Source of the DNA: Burkholderiales bacterium | GTDB lineage: Bacteria; Pseudomonadota; Gammaproteobacteria; Burkholderiales; SG8-39 | Length of the DNA: 64,000 bases | Direction: 5' to 3' | Assembly: GCA_014860355.1 (NCBI GenBank) | Contig: JACZJV010000067.1 | Span: 1 to 64,000 of the forward strand | Shown: positions 50,604-60,368 of the stretch, piece by piece | Layout: the number at the start of each line of letters is the position of its first letter | Position numbering within the stretch: position 1 is the first letter of the stretch | Translations under genes and position numbers: made by a program | The notes under the pieces: model-generated | Told to the model about the DNA's origin: nothing | What the model saw: only the letters and a program-made list of their open reading frames with translations | Databases searched by the model: none

Positions 50604-51488
50604 ATGGTCATCGTGCGTCTGACGGGCGGCCTGGGGAACCAGATGTTCCAGTATGCAGCCGGCCGCGCCTTGGCCGACCGGCTGGGTACGGAACTGCTGC
50701 TCGACGCGCGCGCGTTCGAGCGTGCGCTGGCACTGCGGGCTTACACCCGCCGCGCCTACGCGCTGTCGCCCTTCAGGCTGCGGGCCAGAGTGGCGGGTGC
50801 GGCGGATCTGAAAACGTGGCCATCTTGGGTGGTGGAAATCGGGATGCGCCTGCGAGCGGTGCGTCCATTGTTACGCCGCTGGCATTTCGAGGCTACGATA
50901 GCCTACGATCCAGGCGTGCGCGCGCTGCAGCAGCCAGTCTGCCTGGTCGGCTACTGGCAGTCGGAACGTTACTTCGACGATATATCCGACAGGATTCGTG
51001 CCGACTTCACGCTCCGCCAGCCCTTGTCCGGCGCCAATGCGGGCTTGCTGGAACTGGCGCGCTCGAATGACAGCGTCGGCCTGCATGTGCGCAGGGGGGA
51101 TTTCGTAAGCCTGGAAAATGCAGCCCAGATGCACGGCCTGTGTTCAGTCGACTACTATCGGCGCGCCATGGACCTCGTCAGAAGCGGCAACCCGCGATGC
51201 CGTTTCGTCGTATTCTCCGACGATCCGCAATGGGCGCGTGCCGAACTGCCGCTGGATCGGTCCACCGTATTCGCTAGCGGAAATGAACTCAGTCCCGAAC
51301 AGGATCTGGCATTGATGAGCGCGTGCAAGCACCACATCCTTGCCAACAGCAGTTTCAGCTGGTGGGCGGGCTGGCTCGGATACAGCCCGGGGCAGATCGT
51401 CATCGCGCCTACCCCGTGGTATGCGAATCCGAAAATGGATGCGCGCGATCTCGTGGTATCGCGCTGGCGTTACATCGACAGAATTTGA
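50604..51488 (+). CDS. Alpha-1,2-fucosyltransferase-like (GT11)
   Basis: MVIVRLTGGLGNQMFQYAAGRALADRLG, VGLHVRRGDFV. Confidence 0.92.
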   Translation: MVIVRLTGGLGNQMFQYAAGRALADRLGTELLLDARAFERALALRAYTRRAYALSPFRLRARVAGAADLKTWPSWVVEIGMRLRAVRPLLRRWHFEATIAYDPGVRALQQPVCLVGYWQSERYFDDISDRIRADFTLRQPLSGANAGLLELARSNDSVGLHVRRGDFVSLENAAQMHGLCSVDYYRRAMDLVRSGNPRCRFVVFSDDPQWARAELPLDRSTVFASGNELSPEQDLALMSACKHHILANSSFSWWAGWLGYSPGQIVIAPTPWYANPKMDARDLVVSRWRYIDRI

Positions 51489-51525
51489 TAGTCGGCTACC
51501 TTGGACCATGCATTGACCAGCCCGC

Positions 51526-52440
51526 ATGCCTGAAGTTTCCGTCCTGCTGCCGGTGCGCGATGGCGCGCGCACCCTGGCTTTGGCCATGGTATCGGTGCTC
51601 GAACAGAGCTTCGGCGATTTTGAATTGCTGGTGCTCGACGACGGATCTGTCGACGCCTCCCCGGACATCGCGCTCGGCTTCGGCGACCCGCGCGTGCGCC
51701 TGCTGCGCGATGGCATGAAAAAGAGTCTGGCTGCACGCCTCAACCAGGGCATAGCTGCGGCGGCGGGGCGCCACATCGCGCGCATGGACGCAGACGACGT
51801 GTGCTTCCCGCACCGGTTTGCGCGTCAGGTGGCGCGCTTGAATGCCGAGCCTACGCTGGATCTGCTGGGCTGCCGCGCCCTGATTTTCGACGACAGCGGG
51901 ACCGCCACCGGCTTGTTCCCGTACCGTTTGACCCACGAGGAAATTTGCGCCCGTCCCTGGAACGGCTTCTATCTGGTACACCCGAGCTGGATGGGGCGTA
52001 CCGACTGGTTCCGCCGCCATCGATATCGAACCCCGGCACTCGTGCGCTCCCAGGACCAGGAGTTGCTGCTGCGCGCCTATCCGGACAGCCGCTACGCCGT
52101 GCTGGACGAGGTTCTTCTGGGATACCGCATGGGGCCGATCACCCTGCGCAACACCTTGTCGCAGCGCCGCTGTTTGCTGGAGGCGCAGATTTCCCTATTC
52201 GCGCATCAGCGCCAATGGCGCAGTCTGTTGCTCGCGATGCTGGCGACTGGGCTCAAACTGCCGCGGGACCTGCTGTTTGCCACCAGCGCCGGGCGCCGCT
52301 GGCGCGACCGACGCGGCGGCGATATTTCGCCCGCAATCGAGCAGGCGTGGAACGCATTGCTCGGATCCCTCTGTCGACGGCTGGATCAACTGCAGCTGCC
52401 GCATGCGCGCGGGCTGCCGCCGCTGCGCCCGCCGAATTGA
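51526..52440 (+). CDS. Family 2 glycosyltransferase
   Basis: VSVLLPVRDGARTLALAMVSVLEQSFGDFELLVLDDGSVDAS. Confidence 0.92.
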   Translation: MPEVSVLLPVRDGARTLALAMVSVLEQSFGDFELLVLDDGSVDASPDIALGFGDPRVRLLRDGMKKSLAARLNQGIAAAAGRHIARMDADDVCFPHRFARQVARLNAEPTLDLLGCRALIFDDSGTATGLFPYRLTHEEICARPWNGFYLVHPSWMGRTDWFRRHRYRTPALVRSQDQELLLRAYPDSRYAVLDEVLLGYRMGPITLRNTLSQRRCLLEAQISLFAHQRQWRSLLLAMLATGLKLPRDLLFATSAGRRWRDRRGGDISPAIEQAWNALLGSLCRRLDQLQLPHARGLPPLRPPN

Positions 52441-52462
52441 TCCGCGGCCCGCCCGCCTGCCC

Positions 52463-53644
52463 ATGCAATCCGGTACCCCGCTAAACCCGCAACCCGACCC
52501 CGAAAAGCCGCGGGTCGCGTTGGTAGTCACCAGCACCCTGGTGGTGCGCTGGTTTCTGCTCGAGCATATACGCACCCTGGCGCGCTCTTTTGCCCTCACG
52601 CTGATCGTCAACAACGACGCGCCGGAACTTGCCACGCTCTTGCCCTGCCGCATCGTTTCGCTCAGGCTGGAACGCGATATCGCACCACTCGCCGACCTGT
52701 GCGCACTTGCCAGCCTGTGGCGCCATTTCCGCGCCGAGCGCTATCAGCTGGTGCACACCCTGACTCCCAAGGCGGGACTGCTGGGCATGCTGGCTGCCAG
52801 GCTGGCGCGCGTGCCGCTGCGCTTGCACACATTCCAGGGCGAAGTCTGGGTAACGCGCCGCGGCGCGATGCGCTGGCTGCTGAAAAACTTCGACCGCTTG
52901 CTGGCGCGCCTGGCCACGGACCTGCTCGTGGTCAGCGCGTCGGAGCGCGAGTTTCTGATCGCTGCCGGTCTGATACCCGCGGCCAAATCCAGGGTGCTGA
53001 AGCACGGCTCGATCGCGGGCGTGGACTGCGGGCGCTTCAAACCCGGTTCCGGCGTACGCGCCGCGCTGCGCGCGCAGCTAGGCATCGCCGCGGACGTCAC
53101 GGTGTTCCTGTTCATCGGCAGGCTAAAACGCGACAAGGGAGTACTGGACCTGGCACGCGCCTTTTCCATTCTTGCGCGAGAGGATGCCGCCTGCCATCTG
53201 CTCATCGTCGGACCGGACGAGGACGGACTGCTGAACGAGATCAGAAAGGCCTGCGGCGCCTGCCTTGACCGTTTGCATGTCGCCGGCCTGAGCGCCGTGC
53301 CCGAGCGCTACATGGGCGCGAGCGACGTGCTGTGCCTGCCCAGTTATCGCGAAGGGTTCCCCGTGACCATCCTCGAGGCCGCCGCCGCGGGCCTGCCCGC
53401 CATAGGCTCGAGAATCTACGGAATTACCGATGCCATTGTCGAGGGCGAAACCGGCCTCCTGTTCGAGGCCGGCAACGTCCGCCAGCTCGCGCAAGGCATG
53501 CGTACGCTGGCCGGCGACCCAGGCTTGCGCCAGCGCATGGGGGAACGCGCCAGGGAGCGGGTGCTGCGCGACTTTGCGCAAGAGCAGCTGACGGCCGCGC
53601 TGCTCGCGCATTATCGCGGGCTGCTCGCGCGACAGGGACCATGA
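52463..53644 (+). CDS. Family 4 glycosyltransferase
   Basis: FLFIGRLKRDKGVLDLARAF..CLPSYREGFPVTILEAAAAGLPAIGSRIYG. Confidence 0.92.
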   Translation: MQSGTPLNPQPDPEKPRVALVVTSTLVVRWFLLEHIRTLARSFALTLIVNNDAPELATLLPCRIVSLRLERDIAPLADLCALASLWRHFRAERYQLVHTLTPKAGLLGMLAARLARVPLRLHTFQGEVWVTRRGAMRWLLKNFDRLLARLATDLLVVSASEREFLIAAGLIPAAKSRVLKHGSIAGVDCGRFKPGSGVRAALRAQLGIAADVTVFLFIGRLKRDKGVLDLARAFSILAREDAACHLLIVGPDEDGLLNEIRKACGACLDRLHVAGLSAVPERYMGASDVLCLPSYREGFPVTILEAAAAGLPAIGSRIYGITDAIVEGETGLLFEAGNVRQLAQGMRTLAGDPGLRQRMGERARERVLRDFAQEQLTAALLAHYRGLLARQGP

Positions 53645-54636
53645 GCGCGCCGCTGCCATCGGTACTGGTGACCGGCGCAGGCGGCTTCGTCGGCCTGCGC
53701 CTGTGCGCGCGCCTTGCTGCTGCGGGCCATACGGTCAGGGCAGCGGTGCGGCGCGAGAGCGCCGGCCTTGCAGCGATCGCGCCCGCCGTCGACGTCGTTC
53801 CCGTCGGCGACATAGGCCCGGATACCGATTGGCGGGCGGCGCTCGACGGTATGGACCTGGTCGTGCACCTCGCCGCACGCGCCCATGTGATGCGCGACAG
53901 CGCGGCCGATCCGCTCGCCGCCTACCGCCGCATCAACGTCGCGGGCAGCGTTCGCCTGGCGCGCGCCGCGGCCGCGGCCGGGGCAAGCCGCCTGATATAC
54001 ATGAGCTCGATCAAGGTGAACGGCGAAGCGACGGCCGGCACGCCCTTTTGCGAAAGCGACGCACCCGCCCCGCTCGACGCCTACGGCCGGTCGAAATGGG
54101 AGGCCGAACAGGCTTTGCGCAGCGTTGCGGCGCAAACCGGGCTGGCTGTGAGCGCATTGCGGCCGCCGATGATCTACGGACCCGGGGTAAAAGGCAATCT
54201 CGCGCGGCTGCTGCAATGGATAGCTCGCGGCCTGCCCCTGCCCTTTGCCTCCATCGCCAACCGCCGCAGCCTGATCTATCTCGAGAACCTGATCGACGCG
54301 ACGCTGGCGCTGATGCGCCATCCCGCCCCCGGGAAGATCTACCTGGTAAGCGATGCGCACGACCTGTCGACGCCGCAATTGGTGCGTGCACTCGCGCGCG
54401 GCCTGGACCGGCCGGCGCGACTGCTGCCGTTTCCCCCATCCCTGCTGCGTCTGGCCGGCAGCTGCGCAGGCCAGCGCGACGCAGTCGCGCGCCTGGTCGG
54501 TTCGCTGCAGATCGACGCCTCCAGGATAGCTGCCGAACTCGGCTGGCGGCCTGCCCACGATCCGGAGCAAGGACTCGTCCTGACGGCCAGGGCGCACGCC
54601 GAACGCGCGGGTCGCGCGGTAGAATTGCGCCAGTGA
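53641..54636 (+). CDS. NAD-dependent nucleotide-sugar epimerase/dehydratase
   Basis: VLVTGAGGFVGLRLCARLAAAGHTV, YGRSKWEAEQ; 4-bp overlap with upstream GT. Confidence 0.92.
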   Translation: MSAPLPSVLVTGAGGFVGLRLCARLAAAGHTVRAAVRRESAGLAAIAPAVDVVPVGDIGPDTDWRAALDGMDLVVHLAARAHVMRDSAADPLAAYRRINVAGSVRLARAAAAAGASRLIYMSSIKVNGEATAGTPFCESDAPAPLDAYGRSKWEAEQALRSVAAQTGLAVSALRPPMIYGPGVKGNLARLLQWIARGLPLPFASIANRRSLIYLENLIDATLALMRHPAPGKIYLVSDAHDLSTPQLVRALARGLDRPARLLPFPPSLLRLAGSCAGQRDAVARLVGSLQIDASRIAAELGWRPAHDPEQGLVLTARAHAERAGRAVELRQ

Positions 54637-55625
54637 ACTTCGGCAATCACATGTTTTTCGCGCCGCCGCTCGCGGCGGCCGTCTGCCTCGGGCTGCTGTT
54701 CCTGCTGCTGCGCAGCCAGTCTTTGCCCAAGGATCTTCCCAACGAGCGTTCACTGCACGACGAGCCCGTGTCGCGCTCCGGCGGACTCGCCGTGATTTGC
54801 GCAATTGCGTTCACCGGCCCGCTGTTCTTCTACGGCGTCGGCACCTGGCTAAGCATCAGCGGCGCGCTGGCGCTGGTTTCGTTTGCCGACGACTGGCGCG
54901 GCTTGCCGTTCCTGCTGCGCCTGGCGACGCACTTGCTCGCCGCTTTGGCGCTGGTCTATTACATGATGCCCGATCTGGCTTTGCCCCTGGCGGCTCTGCT
55001 CGTGCTCGCCATCGTCTGGGGCACCAACCTCTACAACTTCATGGACGGCGCCGACGGTATCGCAGGCGGCATGACGCTGATCGGCTTCGGCGCCTACTGC
55101 GCCGCGGCGTGGAGCGCCGGCGACGCGACTCTCGCCTGGTTTGCCGCCTCGGTCAGCGCAACTGCGGCGGCTTTTCTGCTCTACAACTTTCATCCGGCAC
55201 GCATATTCCTGGGTGATGTCGGTTCGATCCCGCTAGGCTTTCTTGCGGCTGCAATAGGGGTCTACGGCTGGTACTCCGGGTATTGGCCGGCGTGGTTCCC
55301 CCTGCTGACCTTCTCTCCCTTCGTCGTGGACGCGACCGCGACGCTGGCGCAGCGCGCGGCGCGCGGCGAACGTTTCTGGCAGGCACACCGAGAGCACTAC
55401 TATCAGCGCCTGGTCAGAATGGGGCTGGGACACCGGCGCACCGCGCTCGCAGAGTATGCTTTGATGGCGGCCGCCGGCATTTTTGCATTGCTGCTGCTGC
55501 GCGCGCCGGTCCTGGCGCAGCAACTGGCGCTGGCCGCCTGGGCGGCGATGTATCTGGCGCTGGCGGCGATAGTCAACCGCAAATGGGCCGCCTATGCGGC
55601 CAGCGTACATGACGTTGCCGATTAG
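54633..55625 (+). CDS. Polyprenyl-phosphate glycosyl-1-phosphate transferase (WecA/WbpL-like)
   Basis: GTG 54633 or ATG 54651; NLYNFMDGADGIAGG, ARIFLGDVGSIPLGF. Confidence 0.9.
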   Translation: MNFGNHMFFAPPLAAAVCLGLLFLLLRSQSLPKDLPNERSLHDEPVSRSGGLAVICAIAFTGPLFFYGVGTWLSISGALALVSFADDWRGLPFLLRLATHLLAALALVYYMMPDLALPLAALLVLAIVWGTNLYNFMDGADGIAGGMTLIGFGAYCAAAWSAGDATLAWFAASVSATAAAFLLYNFHPARIFLGDVGSIPLGFLAAAIGVYGWYSGYWPAWFPLLTFSPFVVDATATLAQRAARGERFWQAHREHYYQRLVRMGLGHRRTALAEYALMAAAGIFALLLLRAPVLAQQLALAAWAAMYLALAAIVNRKWAAYAASVHDVAD

Positions 55626-56656
55626 CACGTACCTGCCTGCGGCTGCAGCTCCCGAAACGCCTGCAGCGCAGCCGCCAGACTGATATCGGCGGCATCGCGG
55701 CTCTCCGGCTGCAGCAGGCGGTAGGGCACGCCCCAGGGATGCCAGCGCGCCGCATCGGAGTCGCCGAAAAAACACAGGACGGGCTTGCCCAATGCGGCAG
55801 CGATGTGCATCGCGCCGCCGTCGCTGCAGATCACGTAATCCGCAAGCGACAGCGCCGCCGCCAGATCCTTAAGTTCGAGCGTCGGGTAGGCTGTCAATGG
55901 CAGTGCTCCTGCCGCGTCCATTATTTCCCTCGCCTTGGCGTCGTCGCCCGGATGCTGCGGGTGATCGGCTGCGCCGGGCGACCAGAGCAGGAGGAAGTCC
56001 GCCTCCCCGCTCAGGGCATGCAACAGTTCGATGTAACGTCCGGCCGGCCAGCGCTGGCTCGCCTTGCGCGCGCTGACGTGCACGGCAATCAGCTTGCGCC
56101 CCGCATCGCGTGCGCCGATCGCCGCTTGCGCGCGCGCGCGCGCCACGGCGTCCACCCCGATACTGAGCTTGCCCGGTTTGGCCTCGATGCCGAACAGGCG
56201 CGCCAGCCGGAACACGTCTTCGACTTCGTGCACGGCTTTCGGCCCGCCATGCGGCAGCGCAAGGTCCACCAGGCCCGTGGACTCGGCATAGCCGGCGATG
56301 TGCGCGGGCGCCACCCAGCGCGCCAGCCGCAGTGCGCTCGTGCCCGGATATGGCGAGGCGAGCAGGGCAAAGTCGAAATGCCGCGCGCGCAGTTTCAACA
56401 TCAGGCAAAGCTTGTTCCAGTAGACGGCTGCGCGGCTTTGCCCGGGCAGGCGGTGCTTGGCTTTGGCATACGCGTACACCGCGTCCAGGTCCGGATGGCC
56501 GTCGAGCACCTGCCGGTTATAGGTGTTCACCAGCGCTGCGATATGCGCCTGCGGATAACGCCGGCGCAAGGCGCTGATCAAGGGCGTGGTGCAGACGAGG
56601 TCGCCGATGTTGTCGCGTCTTATGATCAGAAAACTGGAGTCTGGTTCGATATGCAT
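55622..56656 (-). CDS. Family 9 glycosyltransferase (heptosyltransferase-like)
   Basis: FLIIRRDNIGDLVCTTPLISALRRRYP, CSDGGAMHIAAALGKPVLCFFG. Confidence 0.9.
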   Translation of the reverse strand: MHIEPDSSFLIIRRDNIGDLVCTTPLISALRRRYPQAHIAALVNTYNRQVLDGHPDLDAVYAYAKAKHRLPGQSRAAVYWNKLCLMLKLRARHFDFALLASPYPGTSALRLARWVAPAHIAGYAESTGLVDLALPHGGPKAVHEVEDVFRLARLFGIEAKPGKLSIGVDAVARARAQAAIGARDAGRKLIAVHVSARKASQRWPAGRYIELLHALSGEADFLLLWSPGAADHPQHPGDDAKAREIMDAAGALPLTAYPTLELKDLAAALSLADYVICSDGGAMHIAAALGKPVLCFFGDSDAARWHPWGVPYRLLQPESRDAADISLAAALQAFRELQPQAGTC

Positions 56657-56830
56657 GGAAGACTGGCAAACCGCGTAGCTACGGCACTCGAAAAGGCAAT
56701 GTTATATGGAATCGGGATGGATTGAGCTAAGATGCAAAACCCGAGTTCGCAGCCGCCTTTCCCCCTGCCTTGTCCGCATTTTTTTTGAAGGAATCCTTGC
56801 TGATCACCGGGCCTACACGCGGAGCGGACT

Positions 56831-58318
56831 GTGCTGTTTAATTCCTACGCTTTCCTGTTCGGTTTCCTGCCCCTGGTGTTGTTTCTGTATTTCATCTTCG
56901 GCAGGCGCTCGGCCCGGGCTGCCGTCGGCTTTCTCGCCCTCGCTTCGCTATTCTTCTACGGCTGGTGGAATCCGCGCTACCTGTTGCTATTGTGCGGCTC
57001 GGTCGGATTCAACTACCTGGTCGGGCGCCGCCTCGCACGCAGCCCCACCCGCGCGCGCGGCGACCAGCTCATGCTGTGGCTGGGTATCGCGGGCAATCTG
57101 GCGCTGCTCGGCACTTTCAAGTACGCGGGTTTCTTCGCCGCCAATATGAACGCGCTGGCGGACTTCGCGCTGCCGGTCCCGCAGATCGTGCTGCCCCTGG
57201 GAATATCGTTCTTCACCTTCACCCAGATCGCCTATCTGGTCGACGCCTATCGCAAGGAGGTGCGCGAGTACCGTTTCGCTCACTACGGCTTGTTTGTCAC
57301 CTTCTTTCCGCATCTACTGGCGGGCCCGGTGCTGCACCACGCCGAAGTCATGCCGCAATTCGCGCGCGCCGAAACCTTCCGCTTCAACCCTGAAAACTTC
57401 GCCGTGGGCCTCACCATTTTCGCCATCGGCTTGTTCAAGAAAGTGGTGCTCGCCGACGGCATCGCCGGGTTCGCGACACCGGTGTTCGACGCGGCAGCGC
57501 ATGGAGCGACGCTCAGCTTTCTCGCCGCCTGGGGCGGCGCCCTGTCCTACACTTTTCAGTTGTACTTCGATTTTTCCGGCTACTCGGATATGGCTGTAGG
57601 CCTGGCGCGGCTGTTCGGCATCGTGTTCCCGGCCAATTTCAATTCCCCTTACAAGGCGGCGTCCATCATCGATTTCTGGCGCCGCTGGCATATGACGCTG
57701 TCGCGCTTTCTGCGCGATTACCTCTACATACCGCTAGGCGGCGGCCGCTGCCACCCGCTGCGCCGGCACGCGAACCTGATGATCACCATGCTGCTGGGCG
57801 GGCTGTGGCACGGCGCCGGCTGGACCTTCGTGATCTGGGGCGGACTGCACGGCCTCTACCTGGTGCTCAATCATGTATGGCGCGCGCTGAGCAGGCGCTG
57901 GCTGACCGGGTTCCCGCTGCCCCCCGCGCTGGGCCGCGTGCTCGCACAACTGCTGACCTTCGTCGCAGTGGTGGTCGCCTGGGTGTATTTCCGCGCCGAA
58001 TCGCTCCCGGCGGCGCAGGCCATCCTCGAGGGCATGGCCGGGCTGAACGGCATCAGCAAAGCCGATCCTTATTACTACGGCGCACCGCAGCTGAAGGGGC
58101 TGATGATCATGTTCATGGTTGCCTGGGGCCTGCCCAACGCGCAACAGCTGCTGCGCCGCTACCGCCCGGTAATCCTGACCTATCCGGACGAAGCCAGCGA
58201 GGGTACGCGGCTAAGCTGGCGGCCTAGCGCAGCTTGGGCCCTGCTCACCGCCGTCCTCTTGCTCGCCGCCGTGGTCAACCTCACCCATGTCAGCGAATTT
58301 CTTTATTACCAGTTCTAG
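56831..58318 (+). CDS. MBOAT-family O-acyltransferase (AlgI-like)
   Basis: LFNSYAFLFGFLPLVLFLYF, FWRRWHMTLSRFLRDYLYIPLGG, LGGLWHGAGWTFVIWGGLHGLYL. Confidence 0.94.
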   Translation: MLFNSYAFLFGFLPLVLFLYFIFGRRSARAAVGFLALASLFFYGWWNPRYLLLLCGSVGFNYLVGRRLARSPTRARGDQLMLWLGIAGNLALLGTFKYAGFFAANMNALADFALPVPQIVLPLGISFFTFTQIAYLVDAYRKEVREYRFAHYGLFVTFFPHLLAGPVLHHAEVMPQFARAETFRFNPENFAVGLTIFAIGLFKKVVLADGIAGFATPVFDAAAHGATLSFLAAWGGALSYTFQLYFDFSGYSDMAVGLARLFGIVFPANFNSPYKAASIIDFWRRWHMTLSRFLRDYLYIPLGGGRCHPLRRHANLMITMLLGGLWHGAGWTFVIWGGLHGLYLVLNHVWRALSRRWLTGFPLPPALGRVLAQLLTFVAVVVAWVYFRAESLPAAQAILEGMAGLNGISKADPYYYGAPQLKGLMIMFMVAWGLPNAQQLLRRYRPVILTYPDEASEGTRLSWRPSAAWALLTAVLLLAAVVNLTHVSEFLYYQF

Positions 58319-58322
58319 GGAA

Positions 58323-59546
58323 ATGAGCCGCTACCTGCGCCTGCTGGCGGTGTTCGTAGTGCTGCTCTGCGCGGTGCTTGCCGGGTTCAATGCGCTCATC
58401 GATCCCTACGGCTATTTCGATCCGCCGAAGATTTCCGGCGTGAACGAACTTCCGCTGGGATTCAACCACCGACCGCTGCTCGCCAAGTCCCTGGCAGTGA
58501 GCGAGCTGCGCCCGGCTACCATCATCCTCGGCAACTCGCGCGCCGAAGCCGCTTACGATCCGCAGCACCCCGGAATCGCCCTGCAACCAGCCTACAACCT
58601 GTCGATAGGCGGCGCCGGCCTGAGCATGCTGCGCCGTTACTTCCTCGAAGCCCTGGCGACCGGCGGGCTGCGCCAGGTCATCCTGGCTCTGGACCTCACC
58701 ATGTTCGATCCCGCGGCAAACGCAGCCAATCCCGGCCTGGATGCCGTGCTGCTGACCGATGCCGAGGGCAAGCCTGCGAGCGAGGCGAGGAAGTGGCAGC
58801 GCCTGGCTTTCGTCCTGTTTTCCGGATCCACGAGTTCGGACAGCTGGTGGTCCTACATGCACCAGCGCAAACCCGTAGCCATCTACACCCGCTCCGGCCT
58901 GCGCGAAGAAGCCTACGATATCGCCCAGGTCGCGCGCGAAGGCGGGCCTAGGCGCGCGTCCTTGCGCGTCGAAGCCAGCTTCCTCGCCGGTACGCTGCGC
59001 GACGTCGAATCCGAGAAGTTTCGCGCGAGCTATGCCACGACCCTGGCGGCGCTGCGGGAAATCCTCGACCTCAGCGCCAAGCGCGGCGTTCATGTGACGC
59101 TGATCATCAATCCGATCCACGCGCGTCAGACCTATACCCTGGCCGCCGCCGGCCTCTGGCCCCTTTACGAGGTCTGGAAGGGTGATCTGCTTGCCACCGC
59201 GCAGCGCGCGCCGAAACTGGTATCGCTCTGGGACTTCAGCGGCGTCAGTTCCTGCACCGCGGAAAACCTGCCGGCGGACGCTGCTGCACAGTCGGCCATG
59301 CGCTGGTACCGTGAGTCCTCCCATTTCCGGCGCGTGCTCGGCAATCGCGTACTCGATCGAGTCTTCGGGCGCCCCGACGACGGTGTATGCCGCGGTTTGG
59401 GACAGCAACTGGAAACTGCTACGCTAGTTACCGCGCTGGCGGCGCAGCGCGGCGCGCTGCGGCACTGGGTCGAAACGCATGCGGTAGACGTTGCGGAAAT
59501 CGAGGGCTTGGCGAAGCAATACGGGCGTATCTCTCGTGCGCATTAG
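58323..59546 (+). CDS. Membrane-anchored SGNH/AlgJ-like protein, likely partner of the MBOAT acyltransferase
   Basis: N-terminal TM; DPYGYFDPPK, ATIILGNSRAEAAYDP; 5 bp after MBOAT gene. Confidence 0.65.
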   Translation: MSRYLRLLAVFVVLLCAVLAGFNALIDPYGYFDPPKISGVNELPLGFNHRPLLAKSLAVSELRPATIILGNSRAEAAYDPQHPGIALQPAYNLSIGGAGLSMLRRYFLEALATGGLRQVILALDLTMFDPAANAANPGLDAVLLTDAEGKPASEARKWQRLAFVLFSGSTSSDSWWSYMHQRKPVAIYTRSGLREEAYDIAQVAREGGPRRASLRVEASFLAGTLRDVESEKFRASYATTLAALREILDLSAKRGVHVTLIINPIHARQTYTLAAAGLWPLYEVWKGDLLATAQRAPKLVSLWDFSGVSSCTAENLPADAAAQSAMRWYRESSHFRRVLGNRVLDRVFGRPDDGVCRGLGQQLETATLVTALAAQRGALRHWVETHAVDVAEIEGLAKQYGRISRAH

Positions 59547-59809
59547 GGCACATACGCTGGCGCTGGCTTGCATCAGGCGCAACTTCACATGCGGTCGGGA
59601 ACGGACAGCAAGCAATTCGTCGAATCAGTCTGCAACTCCACAGAAATCGTAGCTGCATAGGCTGCAAAGTTGGCCTTCGGATGGGTTTGGCTGGCCCGTA
59701 TCTGCCACCGACTCCGGCTAAAGTGTGCCTGTCGCGCGCATAGCCGCACAACTTGCTTCGAGTCGGCGGCCTGCTTGACACCGTTCGGATACTGCGTACA
59801 ATCATCAAC

Positions 59810-59825
59810 TAGACCGATCGGTCTA
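59810..59825. promoter_or_regulatory. 16-bp perfect palindrome, TetR/NemR-type operator candidate
   Basis: TAGACCGATCGGTCTA, 35 bp before ATG of cupin gene. Confidence 0.75.
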
Positions 59826-59860
59826 CTTTGTTCAAATTCGATCAAACCGGAGGAACGACC

Positions 59861-60253
59861 ATGCATGTGGCTAAAGATAACGTGGACGTCAGAATGGAGA
59901 TTCCAGGCGCAGTGATTCGTCAGCAGAGGGACTTTGGCGTGGCGAGCGGGACCAACTCGGTCAGCGGCGAGTATTTCACTCTCTCAGCGGGCGTCGATAC
60001 GGCCCCGCTCTTCCAAGGATTGCACGGCGACATGTGCCAATGCCCTCATTGGGGCTTCGTCATACGTGGCCAGATTACCACCACCGATGCGATCGGCGTG
60101 GAAGAGACGGTGAAGGCAAATGATCTCTTCTACTGGCCCCCTGGGCACAACGTAAAGGTCGATGCCGACGCGGAGATCGTCATGTTCAGTCCGCAGCACG
60201 AACATAGCCAGGTCATCGACCACATGATCGAGAAGGTTAAGGGTCAGGGGTAG
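59861..60253 (+). CDS. Small cupin-like protein
   Basis: MHVAKDNVDVRMEIPGAVIRQQRDFG..CPHWGFVIRGQITTTDAIGVEETVKANDLFYWPPGHNVKVDADAEIVMFSP. Confidence 0.7.
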   Translation: MHVAKDNVDVRMEIPGAVIRQQRDFGVASGTNSVSGEYFTLSAGVDTAPLFQGLHGDMCQCPHWGFVIRGQITTTDAIGVEETVKANDLFYWPPGHNVKVDADAEIVMFSPQHEHSQVIDHMIEKVKGQG

Positions 60254-60368
60254 AGGGGTGCTTCGATGCGGGCGTCCTATGGCTGCGGGCGCCCGCATGC
60301 ACCACCGTCTGAGTCTGAGTTAAACTGCCGCGACGCGATTTGTTTCCCAGAACCCACTTTGCGACCAC

